From the NCBI GenBank assembly GCA_022226955.1, contig CP092079.1:2507043-2571042 (forward strand): a stretch of 64,000 bases of DNA. Direction: 5' to 3'. Numbering within the stretch: position 1 is the first letter of the stretch; each line of letters starts with the position of its first letter. Below the pieces are notes generated by a model. The model saw nothing but the letters and a program-made list of their open reading frames with translations, did not search any database and was not told where the DNA came from. Positions 43,851 to 52,156 of this stretch are shown piece by piece. The position numbers and the translations under genes were made by a program. This stretch comes from Nitrospira sp. (GTDB lineage Bacteria; Nitrospirota; Nitrospiria; Nitrospirales; Nitrospiraceae).

Positions 43851-44411
43851 TCCCGCGGCCGATCCACAGGCCAGTCGCTAAGCCAATTCGTCAGCTGGTG
43901 GTCCTGTTGATCCCGTCGCCAGAGGCTCGACCAGCGCCAGTCTTCCGCACGAGTCACCAGGTGTGCGCGCAAGGCATTGCGTTCCACGTAGCGTGCAACC
44001 GTGAGGAAATGGGCGTCGGTTTGGACCGGGAACGATTTGAAGCGGCCTTGATATACCGGACCGGTCCCGGCGGTGTGGTGGTGCGCATGCCAGCGTTGTG
44101 TATGCGTGACGGTGATCCAGCGGAGGACCTCAGAGAGCTCCCCATCCTGTCGAGGCCACAGGAGGAGATGCCAATGATTGGGCATCAGGCAATAGGCGGC
44201 GATGCGAATCTGGGTCTGTCCCTGGGCTTCGGCGAGGATCGTTTCAAAAGCGGCGTAGTCAGCCGGTTTCTCAAAGAGGGAGAGTCGGCCCACACGACGG
44301 TTCAAGACGTGATAGGCCAGGTCTCCGGCAGCAAGGCGTGGACGGCGCGGCATGGAGCGGTTCTATCGAATGCGGGATGGGTTTGTCAAGAAAAGACTCC
44401 CGACCCCTTTT
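43659..44411 (-). mobile_element. REP-associated (RAYT) transposon with perfect 20-bp inverted ends
   Basis: 753 bases. The ends are 43659-43678 and 44392-44411, perfect inverted repeats of 20 bases with the core GGGGTCGGGAGTC. The transposase gene fills the interior. This end type is one I associate with RAYT families in many Gram-negative genomes. The element separates the truncated Rhs gene from a truncated membrane-protein gene, so both lost their 5' ends at this point. Confidence 0.85.
43682..44353 (-). CDS. REP-associated tyrosine transposase (Y1_Tnp / RAYT)
   Basis: 223-residue HUH single-strand transposase. The HUH metal motif is in YCLMPNHWHLLLWP, and the nucleophile tyrosine is in TVARYVERNALRA. 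Conserved HVLNRRVGR and GPVYQGRFKSFPV segments are also present. A basic C-terminal region (TRFEMESTIRPRGRPKAP) ends four bases before the inverted repeat. It probably cuts and rejoins palindromic repeats. Its reading frame is intact, so the element may be recent or still mobile. Confidence 0.9.
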   Translation of the reverse strand: MPRRPRLAAGDLAYHVLNRRVGRLSLFEKPADYAAFETILAEAQGQTQIRIAAYCLMPNHWHLLLWPRQDGELSEVLRWITVTHTQRWHAHHHTAGTGPVYQGRFKSFPVQTDAHFLTVARYVERNALRAHLVTRAEDWRWSSLWRRDQQDHQLTNWLSDWPVDRPRDWVARVNRPQTASELDALRVSVQRGRPFGDGDWVQRMVTRFEMESTIRPRGRPKAP

Positions 44412-44671
44412 ATCCACCCAAGGCGCTATGGCGATATGAGCCAGCTACGGTAGCAGATGGTTGGTGGATGGGTGCCTATCTATGGGGGTTTGTTCTTTCC
44501 TTGCTTCTTATGATGTTTGGACTTTGCGTTGGAGCAGCATTGACCATATCGGGTATTGTCTCATCTGAAGTTGGATGGTGGGTTGCATTTATTTTAATGC
44601 TAGTGTCTCAGCTAGCGGCATTTTCGCAAATTTTTTCTGCCGAAACGCGCTGGATGCAACGAAAACGATAG
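44412..44671 (+). pseudogene. Membrane protein, 5' end removed by the RAYT element
   Basis: The open frame is entered directly from the element's inverted repeat. It encodes PPKALWRYEPATVADGWWMG, then two hydrophobic helices (LWGFVLSLLLMMFGLCVGAAL and WWVAFILMLVSQLAAFSQI), ending with TRWMQRKR. An ATG at 44468 could give a 67-residue two-helix protein, but the WRYEP segment before it looks like the middle of a domain. I read it as a truncated gene of unknown function. Confidence 0.55.
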
Positions 44672-44722
44672 TGCGAGAAGATTTAGTAGGCTGCAGGGGG
44701 TGAGTGAAGAATGGGTGCTCAC

Positions 44723-45727
44723 CTACAGCTCTGCGGCCCTCAAGAACTTGGTCGATTCTTCGGGCGCGACCGGATTGATATAGAAACCGGTGCCCCATTC
44801 GAAGCCGGCTACCTGAGTAAGTTTCGGGATGATTTCCAGGTGCCAGTGGTAGTAGTCGCCGGTCTTTTCGTGGAGCGGGGAGCTGTGCAGCATGAAGTTG
44901 TAGGAGGGGCGCCCGAGCGCCTTGTCCATGCGGCGGAGGGATTCGGAGAGGATCGGCGCCAGAAATTCAAATTGCGATTTTTGGCTCTCTTCGAAGTAGG
45001 CGGCGTGGCGTTTGGGAAGAATCCACATCTCGAACGGGAAGCGCGGCGCATAGGGCGTGATGCAGAGGAATTCAGGATTTTCCGCCACGATGCGGCTGCC
45101 ATCGGACAGATCTTGCCGGAGAATATCGCAGTAGATACAGCGCTCCTTTTGCTCATAGTGGGCACGGCACCCTTCCAGTTCTTCCGCCACGCTGGTTGGA
45201 ATAATGGGCAAGGCGATGAGTTGCGAGTGGCTGTGTTCCAGCGTGGCGCCGGCTGCCGCGCCGTGGTTCTTGAAGATCAAGATATAGCGGAAGCGCGAAT
45301 CTTTCCGGAGATCGATCATGCGGTCGCGATAGGCCCAGAGCACGTCCTCGATTTTCTTGGTGGCCAGGTCGGCCAGGCCGTCTTTGTGAACGGGCGATTC
45401 GACGATGACTTCATGCGCGCCCACGCCGTTCATCCGGTCGTATAGCCCGATGCCTTCGCGGCCCATGTCGCCTTCGACCTGCAAGGCGGGAAATTTATTC
45501 GGGATGACGCGGACGGTCCAGTTCGGCGAGTTCGGCTCGCCTGGTTGCGGCCGGTAGGCCATGATCTCTTTCGGCGTGAGCCGTTCCTGGCCTGGGCAGA
45601 ATGGGCAGATCGCGGTAGAGATCGGTTTCACCGGTTGTAGTTGCGCAAAGTCGTGCGGACGGCCGTTCCGCTCGGTTGAAATGATCACCCAGCGACCGAC
45701 AATAGGATCACGTCGTAAATCAGGCAT
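44723..45727 (-). CDS. galT: Galactose-1-phosphate uridylyltransferase
   Basis: 334 residues of the HIT-fold GalT family. It transfers UMP between UDP-glucose and galactose-1-phosphate in the Leloir pathway. The start is DPIVGRWVIISTERNGRP, with a zinc site CPFCPGQE. VRVIPNKFPAL and GAHEVIVESP follow, and the active-site region is LEHSHSQLIALPI, where most GalTs have HPH rather than HSH. EMWILPKRH and YHWHLEIIPKL complete the second half. No galK or galE is nearby. The adjacent GH57 gene suggests a link to alpha-glucan or sugar-phosphate turnover, so an ADP-glucose-type nucleotidyl transferase is an alternative. Confidence 0.88.
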   Translation of the reverse strand: MPDLRRDPIVGRWVIISTERNGRPHDFAQLQPVKPISTAICPFCPGQERLTPKEIMAYRPQPGEPNSPNWTVRVIPNKFPALQVEGDMGREGIGLYDRMNGVGAHEVIVESPVHKDGLADLATKKIEDVLWAYRDRMIDLRKDSRFRYILIFKNHGAAAGATLEHSHSQLIALPIIPTSVAEELEGCRAHYEQKERCIYCDILRQDLSDGSRIVAENPEFLCITPYAPRFPFEMWILPKRHAAYFEESQKSQFEFLAPILSESLRRMDKALGRPSYNFMLHSSPLHEKTGDYYHWHLEIIPKLTQVAGFEWGTGFYINPVAPEESTKFLRAAEL

Positions 45728-45835
45728 AGGTACTCCGAAGTATGGAAAAAGTTCCGAGTGCCGAGTCCGCAGATCTCAAGCAGCTCAGAATGTCACAACT
45801 CACAACATCGCACTCAACGTGCCGCACGCTCTCGT

Positions 45836-48043
45836 TCACACTCGCCACAGTCCCGCTTCAAACTCGGGCCCCGGCACGGTTATGGTGGCCGGCGCATGAT
45901 GCGGATAGCGGGCCACTTCCAACCCATGTTCGAGAATCACGAGACTTAGGCGTACCTCTTGTCCCGCGTCGAGATGCAGGTCTTTTATCGGAACGGCCAG
46001 CTCTAAAATGCTGCGTCGGCAAATTGAACGATAGGGGCCGATTTCATGCCAGCTGTCCGATTCGCCTTGCTGGAAGAGCGTGAAGGACTCGGGGCCAGAG
46101 GGGGCCAGGGAACAGGAGAGGCGAAACCCGTGCTGCGGTCCGTGGAGCGTGATCTCCATCCCTAATCCGTTGAGCCGTGGCTGTGCGGCGTCATCGGGGT
46201 CGAGCCGCAACAGCAGCTGGTCTTGGCTCCAGCCGAAGTAGATCGCGGTGAACAAGCCTTCGGCTTTCCACATGGCCCCCAGCGGCGGTTGCGTTGCAAT
46301 CGTCCCGGCCCCGCGCCATTCGAAAAAGTTCGTGACCAGACCGTCGATGGTGGGGCTAAGGATGCTGACCGGCTGGGTGATGCGGTCTGCCGCCGAGGCC
46401 TGCTGGGTCATCATGCAAATCGGCTGGTTCAATCGATCGGGAGGCGTGAGGCCCATGAAGAGCCAGACGTTGCGCAAGTGGGTGCGAAAAAGCCGGTCGA
46501 ATTCCTGCTTATAATCGGTGTCGAAATCGTCGCCATACCACCAGAACCAGTCGCTGCCTTCGGCGGCATAGAGTTCTTGCCAGGCCGCCTCCGCGCGGTC
46601 CGCCGGCAAGGTCGGGGCGACTTCCTCGAGGCGGGTGCGGGTATGGCCGAGGAGGTCCCAGCCGCGGTTGTCTTCCTGATGCCCGATCCAGATTTTATAG
46701 TCCTGATTGATCCAGGATCCTGAATGGAGTGCGGGGAGATGCTGGGTGGGTGGCACCGCGGCGAGGCCTTCCGACATGGTGGAGGCTGTCAGCTGAATGG
46801 CATGTTCCTGGTCTAATTCATGTGCGGTGAAGGCTCGGTAGAGGCGTGAGAGGAACTGTTCGCCGCCGTCATGGTAATGCTCCCAGGGATTTTCGCCATC
46901 GAGGATGATGGGGATGAGAATCTGTTCCTGGGGGGCGTTGTGAATAATGTTCCGGAGGCGGCGGAGGACATCGTCTGCGGCCGAGTCCGGGTTGGTTTTG
47001 TGGTACACAAACCCGAAGGCATCGGAAATATCGCGATCGCGAAAGACCATGGTCATGTTTCGGCCGGATTCTCCCGCGCGGTAGGCTTGGTAGAGGTCGG
47101 TGTGCCGATACCATGGGCGGTTGCTCAATTCGAACGAGCGGGCCAGCACGCCTTCGTCGGTCGCCAGCCAGCGGAGCCCAGCATGGTGAGCTAGCGGAAG
47201 CAGTTCGGGGCAGACCGATCCTTCCGACGGCCAGAGTCCGACCGGCGGCTGGCCGAAGGTTTTGCGATGAAAATCGACAGCCTGCTGGAGTTGTATCTCC
47301 GCATCTTCCGGTGCGCGAAACCGGGAGGGCAGAGGCAGGTCGGGGCGTGCCCGGCGGTTGATATCCGTGTCGATGACGAGCGGCAAGATCGGGTGGAAAA
47401 ATGGTGTGGTCGTCAATTCGACCTGGCCCCGGTCGAGCAGCTGGCGGTAGAGCGGGACAATCTCTTGGATCGCGACGCGCTGCAAGGCGAGCACTTCGTG
47501 TTTGTCGTCCTCGGTGAAGCCGCGGTTCTTATTGCGGAGCGCGGCCAGGCGTGGGTAGCGCTGGAGCGGGCCATACCCGAACCAGGCCAGATTATGCCAG
47601 ACTTGCAGATCCAAGAAGTCCTGCGTCGAAAACTGGCGGGCGACCTTGGCGAGATCCGGCCCGGAGACCTCGGGACCGCGTTTCACCAGCAATTCATGGT
47701 AGCGCGCGAAGGGGCGCACCATCGTGGCCCAGTTGGCCGAGAAGAAGTGCCGGATCAGGAAGGCTTGTTCTTCCGGCGTCAATTCCGCGGCGGGACGCTG
47801 CGCCCGTTCGAGAAAGAGATCGCGCACGGTGCCGTTGCCGATTTCCTGAAGCTGAAGCAATAACGACGGCGTGAAGTTAAACGTGGCCTTGACCGCCGGG
47901 AACTTTTCCAGCAGATAGGCCATATCGAAATAAGCTTTGGTGGCATGGAGGCGCACCCAGGGCATGCTTGCCGTCCCCGTAATCGGGTCGGTGTAGTAGG
48001 GCTGGTGCATGTGCCAGACGAAACAGACGTGGGCGTTTTTCAT
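45836..48043 (-). CDS. Glycoside hydrolase family 57 (alpha-amylase / glucanotransferase type)
   Basis: 735 residues from the ATG at 48043 (MKNAHVCFVWHMHQPYY). An ATG four codons earlier abuts the GAGGGA site. The N-terminal GH57 barrel has the family hallmarks HMHQPYY near residue 11, ATFNFTPSLLLQL, HPILPLVIDTD, GLWPSEGSVCPELLPLA (likely nucleophile Glu) and RWLATDEGVLA. A C-terminal beta region follows (from about residue 550). It probably acts on glycogen or malto-oligosaccharides in the cytoplasm. No signal peptide is seen. It is divergent from the VanZ-like gene and upstream of galT, perhaps in one leftward operon. Confidence 0.88.
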   Translation of the reverse strand: MKNAHVCFVWHMHQPYYTDPITGTASMPWVRLHATKAYFDMAYLLEKFPAVKATFNFTPSLLLQLQEIGNGTVRDLFLERAQRPAAELTPEEQAFLIRHFFSANWATMVRPFARYHELLVKRGPEVSGPDLAKVARQFSTQDFLDLQVWHNLAWFGYGPLQRYPRLAALRNKNRGFTEDDKHEVLALQRVAIQEIVPLYRQLLDRGQVELTTTPFFHPILPLVIDTDINRRARPDLPLPSRFRAPEDAEIQLQQAVDFHRKTFGQPPVGLWPSEGSVCPELLPLAHHAGLRWLATDEGVLARSFELSNRPWYRHTDLYQAYRAGESGRNMTMVFRDRDISDAFGFVYHKTNPDSAADDVLRRLRNIIHNAPQEQILIPIILDGENPWEHYHDGGEQFLSRLYRAFTAHELDQEHAIQLTASTMSEGLAAVPPTQHLPALHSGSWINQDYKIWIGHQEDNRGWDLLGHTRTRLEEVAPTLPADRAEAAWQELYAAEGSDWFWWYGDDFDTDYKQEFDRLFRTHLRNVWLFMGLTPPDRLNQPICMMTQQASAADRITQPVSILSPTIDGLVTNFFEWRGAGTIATQPPLGAMWKAEGLFTAIYFGWSQDQLLLRLDPDDAAQPRLNGLGMEITLHGPQHGFRLSCSLAPSGPESFTLFQQGESDSWHEIGPYRSICRRSILELAVPIKDLHLDAGQEVRLSLVILEHGLEVARYPHHAPATITVPGPEFEAGLWRV

Positions 48044-48119
48044 TGGAGCGTGCATTCCCTCATTTTTTGAAGTATGGCACAGGGGTGCGAACGGCGCAAC
48101 GAACGGAGGAGTTTGTCTC

Positions 48120-48587
48120 GTGACAGATCGGGCTGGAGCAATGGGATGGAAGCGCGCCGTCGTGTATTGGGGGCCGGTAGTCTGCTATGCGGGCTTGATC
48201 TTTTATCTGTCGGCGCAATCGCATCCGGACGACGATCTGCCGTCGTTGTTCGGCGCGGTGAACGACAAAGTGCTGCATGCGCTGGAGTATGCGGGGCTTG
48301 GCGGATTGTGCTATCGGGCGTTTCGCTGGGGCGCGACAGAGACAGTGGCGGCTCGCGCGGCGGTCTTCTCGATTGTGGCGGCGTCATTGTACGGGGTGAC
48401 CGATGAAGTGCATCAAATGTTCGTGCCGTTCCGCGAGGCCGGCTGGCAGGATTGGCTCGCGGACGCTGCGGGCGCAATGTTGGGGGCGGTGGGGGCTCGC
48501 CGGTGGTATGAAATAAGCTGGCCCGCGTGTGCTGTCCAATGCCCGCCTGCGCTGACAGATTCCCGCAGTGTTCGTGACAAACCGTGA
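48120..48587 (+). CDS. VanZ-family membrane protein
   Basis: 155 residues from a GTG with GGAGGA nine bases upstream. Four hydrophobic segments are visible (VVYWGPVVCYAGLIFYLS, a conserved NDKVLHALEYAGLGGLCYRA loop-helix, AVFSIVAASLYGVTDEVHQMFVP, WLADAAGAMLGAVGA). The DEVHQ...R.....D...N/D pattern is typical of VanZ-like proteins. It is not evidence of glycopeptide resistance. Function is unknown, possibly envelope-related, in keeping with the amgK-murU genes directly downstream. Confidence 0.8.
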   Translation: MTDRAGAMGWKRAVVYWGPVVCYAGLIFYLSAQSHPDDDLPSLFGAVNDKVLHALEYAGLGGLCYRAFRWGATETVAARAAVFSIVAASLYGVTDEVHQMFVPFREAGWQDWLADAAGAMLGAVGARRWYEISWPACAVQCPPALTDSRSVRDKP

Positions 48588-48603
48588 GATCGCTCTGTAT
48601 AAT
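48574..48603 (+). promoter_or_regulatory. Candidate sigma-70 promoter for amgK, near-leaderless
   Basis: GTGACA (48574-48579), an 18-base spacer and a perfect TATAAT (48598-48603) lie just before the amgK ATG at 48613. The expected start of transcription falls only a few bases before the ATG. No ribosome-binding site is visible, so a leaderless mRNA is likely if this promoter is used. Confidence 0.5.
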
Positions 48604-48612
48604 CCGCCGCGT

Positions 48613-49716
48613 ATGACTACTGCGAACCCGGCTCCACCGAAAGCGCCGCTTACACCTCCTGATCGAGCCCTCGTCGCCCGCACCATCGAATCGCGGTTGA
48701 GCCCCGGTCTGGTGTTGCGCGAACTCCAGCCGCTGCCCGGGGACGCCTCGAACCGGCGGTACTTCCGTGCGATCCTCGCAGGTGGGCCTCCCCAGTCGGT
48801 GATCCTCATGCAGTTGGCGGAGCCGGAGGGGTTTAAGCAATCGGAAGAAGCGGTCAGCGGCGCGATGCACCAGATCGCCGAGTTGCCGTTTCTGAATATC
48901 TTGTCGCATCTTGGAAAGGCCGGGGTGTCGGTCCCGGCGCTGCATCACTACGATCAAGCTGCGGGGTTGCTGTATCTCGAAGATTTTGGCGATCTGACGC
49001 TGGCCGAAGCGGTGCGAGGAGCCGATGCGCCGAGCCTGGAGTCGCGCTACAAACAGGCGATCAATGTGCTGGTTCAAATGCAGGTGAAGGCGACCTCGCC
49101 GGCCGATCCCGGCTGCCTGGCGTTCCACCGGAGCTTCGATGTGCCGCTGCTCATGTGGGAGTTCGACCATTTTCTGGAATACGGCATCGTGGCGCGCCAG
49201 GGCAAGCCGATGTGCTCGGAGGATTGGACGGCGATCCGCGGGGAATTCGAGAAGATTGCCGAGCATCTGGCGGGACAGCCGCGGGTATTCACGCATCGCG
49301 ACTATCATTCGCGCAATCTGATGGTCGATGGACTGCGTTTGGGCGTCATCGACTTTCAGGACGCGCTCATGGGGCCCGCAACCTATGACTTGGCGTCGTT
49401 GCTGCGGGATGCCTACATCGCTCTCGACGAACCGCTGGTGGACCGGTTAGTGAATTACTATCTCGATCAGCTGGCCGAGCACCGGCAGGTGTGGACCAAC
49501 CGCGCCGCTTTTCGGCGGTTGTTCGACCTCACGAGCATCCAGCGAAATATGAAAGCCGCCGGACGGTTTGTGTATATCGACCAAGTGAAGGGGAACCCCA
49601 AATTTCTGGCGGATATCCCGCGTGTGTTGGGCTATGTCAAACGGAATTTGCAGCACTATCCGGAGCTCGCGCCGCTCCGCAAGCACCTCACTCCGTATGT
49701 GCCTGAATTGCAGTGA
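48613..49716 (+). CDS. amgK: AmgK-like N-acetylmuramate/N-acetylglucosamine anomeric kinase
   Basis: 367 residues from the ATG at 48613 (frame open to 48568). Aminoglycoside-phosphotransferase fold: GDASNRRYFRAIL (nucleotide loop), LYLEDFGDLTLAEAV, the catalytic HRDYHSRNLMVDG and the metal-binding GVIDFQDALMGPATYDLASLLRD. It is directly followed by a MurU-like uridylyltransferase with a four-base overlap, the defining pair of the cell-wall recycling route that bypasses de novo UDP-MurNAc synthesis. Substrate specificity is inferred from this pairing. Confidence 0.88.
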   Translation: MTTANPAPPKAPLTPPDRALVARTIESRLSPGLVLRELQPLPGDASNRRYFRAILAGGPPQSVILMQLAEPEGFKQSEEAVSGAMHQIAELPFLNILSHLGKAGVSVPALHHYDQAAGLLYLEDFGDLTLAEAVRGADAPSLESRYKQAINVLVQMQVKATSPADPGCLAFHRSFDVPLLMWEFDHFLEYGIVARQGKPMCSEDWTAIRGEFEKIAEHLAGQPRVFTHRDYHSRNLMVDGLRLGVIDFQDALMGPATYDLASLLRDAYIALDEPLVDRLVNYYLDQLAEHRQVWTNRAAFRRLFDLTSIQRNMKAAGRFVYIDQVKGNPKFLADIPRVLGYVKRNLQHYPELAPLRKHLTPYVPELQ

Positions 49717-50459
49717 AGGCCATGATTCTCGCGGCGGGTTTCGGAACCCGTCTCCGGCCACTGACCAACACAATTCCCAAACCGCTGCTTCCGGTTGCCG
49801 GCACCCCGTTGATTGTGTGGAATCTCCTGCTGCTGAAGCAGCATGGATTCCGCGACGTCGTCATTAATCTGCACCATCTCGGCCCAATGATCGAGCAGGC
49901 GCTGGGGAGCGGCGCACAATTCGGCTTGCGCCTGCTCTATTCGCATGAGCCGGTCATTTTAGGGACGGGCGGGGGAATCAAGCATGCCGAGCGATATTTC
50001 TCCAATGAGCCTGTGTTGATCCTGAACGGCGATACGCTGTTCGATCTGGATCTCGCAGCGTTGTGCGCGTTCCATCATGAGCGCAAGGCGCTGGCGACGC
50101 TGGTGTTGCGGGAAGATCCCGATGCGGCGGTTTGGGGGCTCGTCGAGGTCGGCGCGGACAATCGCATTGTCCGGATCAATGGGAAAGGGCTGGTGGATCA
50201 GGCGTCGCCCACGGTCCCGCGCATGTTTGCCGGCATCCACATTCTGCACTCCAGGCTGTTGCGGGATATTCCCAAAGAAGTGGCGTCGTCGATTATCGAC
50301 CCCTATGTGGCCGCGATCGGACGGGGCGAACCGTTGCTGGGCTACGATTTGAACGGGTATTGGTCCGATGTCGGCACACCGGCGCGCTATGGGCAGGCTG
50401 AACGGGATGTGAAGGCCGGGTTGCTGCGGCTGGAAGATCGGCAGATTCGCTCCAGTTGA
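49713..50459 (+). CDS. murU: MurU-like MurNAc-1-phosphate uridylyltransferase
   Basis: 248 residues from a GTG overlapping the amgK stop (GTGA). Sugar-phosphate nucleotidyltransferase fold: MILAAGFGTRLRPLT, PKPLLPVAGTPLI, GTGGGIKHAERYF, LILNGDTLFDLDL, and NGYWSDVGTPARYGQAE. It would convert MurNAc-1-P and UTP to UDP-MurNAc. RfbA/GlmU-type enzymes share the motifs, but the short length and amgK partner favour MurU. Its stop overlaps the left end of a palindromic repeat. Confidence 0.88.
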   Translation: MKAMILAAGFGTRLRPLTNTIPKPLLPVAGTPLIVWNLLLLKQHGFRDVVINLHHLGPMIEQALGSGAQFGLRLLYSHEPVILGTGGGIKHAERYFSNEPVLILNGDTLFDLDLAALCAFHHERKALATLVLREDPDAAVWGLVEVGADNRIVRINGKGLVDQASPTVPRMFAGIHILHSRLLRDIPKEVASSIIDPYVAAIGRGEPLLGYDLNGYWSDVGTPARYGQAERDVKAGLLRLEDRQIRSS

Positions 50460-50584
50460 CAGGATGCTGAAAAAGTCCGCCAGCAGCGTTCTCGCATCGT
50501 TCAGACCCTCAACGTACCCCAGAGGGTACGCCTCGGCCCTTCACTCGCTGCGGCCTTGCTGGACGGCCATTTTGAGCATCCTGT
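50459..50584. repeat. MITE-like palindromic repeat element
   Basis: 126 bases bounded by perfect 10-bp inverted ends, ACAGGATGCT (50459-50468) and AGCATCCTGT (50575-50584). The arms continue imperfectly inward (GTCCGCCAGCA against TGCTGGACGGCC). The centre has a seven-base hairpin, CGTACCC with GGGTACG (50513-50530). It codes for nothing. It lies between convergent murU and the regulator gene, and could also act as a terminator. I recall similar sequences scattered in Nitrospira-type genomes. The copy number here is one. Confidence 0.75.
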
Positions 50585-50657
50585 AGAAATATTTGTATTA
50601 TTGCCGAGGGTTGATTGTGCAGGGGGCAATGCGTTTTCCCGCAGCCTGTTAGCTGCC

Positions 50658-52058
50658 CTATAGTTCTCCACGGCTTTCCCCTCGGCCATCTTGCCGGTCG
50701 CGTTGCTGCTTGATCAGCCGGGCTAGGTAGGTGCGCTGCAACTGGAGATGCTCGGCTGCGCGTGTCTGATTCCCATCGGCCTGTTCAATCGCCCGTGCAA
50801 TGATATAGCGGCTGTGCGCTTCCATCGACTCGTGATAGGGCAGATCGAGGTACGAGAGCCCTGATCCTTCTTCTCCGCGAAGATGGGCGTCTTCGGGAAG
50901 TAACGCGATCATCTCCGGTTCAATCCTGTCGGTCGGGCTGAGCACGACCGCCCGGGCAATGACATTGTCCAATTCACGAATGTTCCCCGGCCAGGGATAT
51001 TGTGCGAGGGCTTCCATTGAGGCCGGGCTGAGCGTCGCCGCCGGGCGTTTGGCTTCCCGCGCGTGCCGTTCGAGGAAAAACTGCGCCAGCGCGGGAATGT
51101 CTCCGCGGCGCTCCCGCAACGGCGGCAGGGTAAGGGTAATGACATTGAGGCGAAAGTAGAGATCTTCGCGGAACTGCCCGGCCTTGACCGCTTGCCGCAG
51201 ATCCTTATTAGTGGCGGCAATGATGCGGATACTCACCGAGACGGTTTTGGTTCCCCCGACGCGCTGAAATTCCCGGTCTTGCAAGACGCGCAATAGCTTC
51301 GCTTGCAGCGGCAGCGACATGTCTCCGATTTCATCGAGAAAGACCGTTCCTCCGTCCGCCATTTCCAGCTTGCCCTTCTGCAGCCGGTCGGCGCCGGTGA
51401 ACGCGCCGCGCTCATGGCCGAAGAGCTCATTTTCCAGCAGGGTTTCCGTCAGTGCGACACAGTTGATCACCACCAGCGGCATGGCGTGCCGCAGGCTCCA
51501 CTGATGGATCGAGCGGGCGAAGAGCTCTTTGCCTGTGCCGCTTTCGCCGAGCAGCAGAACGCCGGCGTCGGAGCGTGCGGCCCGCTGCGCGGCTTCGACG
51601 ACGTTGCGGACCGTTGGACTGGGGCCGATGATATTGGCATAGCGGCCATCGACTTCCGAGCGCAGGTAGGCGACTTGTTGCTTGAGCGAGTCGCGCTCCA
51701 GGGCTTTGCGGATGACGATGAGGAGATGGTCTTTGTCGAGCGGTTTGGTGAGGAAATCGTAGGCGCCCTCTTTCATGGCCTCGACGGCGGCGGTGACCGA
51801 TCCGTGCGCGGTCATGACGATGACAGGCGGGTCGTCGACAGGTTTGATCTGGGCGAGCCGTTTGAGGACTTGAATGCCGGTCAGTTTCGGAAGGTCGAGA
51901 TCGAGCAGGATGAGGTTGGGCGATTCCTGTTCGATCTGATCGAGCGCCTGTTGCCCGTCCCGGGCGACGACCGTCGCATAGCCCGAGGCTTGCAGCCGGT
52001 CTTCCAGCACTGTGACGATATCCACGTCGTCGTCGACAATGAGGAGTTTGGCTTTCAT
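50658..52058 (-). CDS. NtrC-family sigma-54-dependent response regulator
   Basis: 466 residues in three domains. The receiver (1-120) has phospho-acceptor Asp in [13 protein letters not shown] and switch residues in [10 protein letters not shown]. The AAA+ sigma-54 activation domain (about 145-375) has Walker A GESGTGKE, the sigma-54 contact loop GAFTGA, Walker [13 protein letters not shown] and an arginine finger region. The C-terminal Fis-type HTH ([25 protein letters not shown]) binds DNA. No histidine kinase is adjacent, so it is an orphan here. Targets are unknown. pilA is one sigma-54 candidate in this window, but no link is shown. Confidence 0.92.
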   Translation of the reverse strand: MKAKLLIVDDDVDIVTVLEDRLQASGYATVVARDGQQALDQIEQESPNLILLDLDLPKLTGIQVLKRLAQIKPVDDPPVIVMTAHGSVTAAVEAMKEGAYDFLTKPLDKDHLLIVIRKALERDSLKQQVAYLRSEVDGRYANIIGPSPTVRNVVEAAQRAARSDAGVLLLGESGTGKELFARSIHQWSLRHAMPLVVINCVALTETLLENELFGHERGAFTGADRLQKGKLEMADGGTVFLDEIGDMSLPLQAKLLRVLQDREFQRVGGTKTVSVSIRIIAATNKDLRQAVKAGQFREDLYFRLNVITLTLPPLRERRGDIPALAQFFLERHAREAKRPAATLSPASMEALAQYPWPGNIRELDNVIARAVVLSPTDRIEPEMIALLPEDAHLRGEEGSGLSYLDLPYHESMEAHSRYIIARAIEQADGNQTRAAEHLQLQRTYLARLIKQQRDRQDGRGESRGEL

Positions 52059-52156
52059 CGGTCTTGATGCGCAGAGAGTATTCAGCCGTCAGCGGTAGAG
52101 CATACCTGCCAGCGCAGGGTCTCCCGGCCGAGCGCTGGTGGCCGAACGCCGAGTGC

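Noticed and set aside
48120-48587. Glycopeptide resistance by VanZ
   Set aside because: VanZ-like proteins are widespread in susceptible bacteria, and no vanHAX genes are present.
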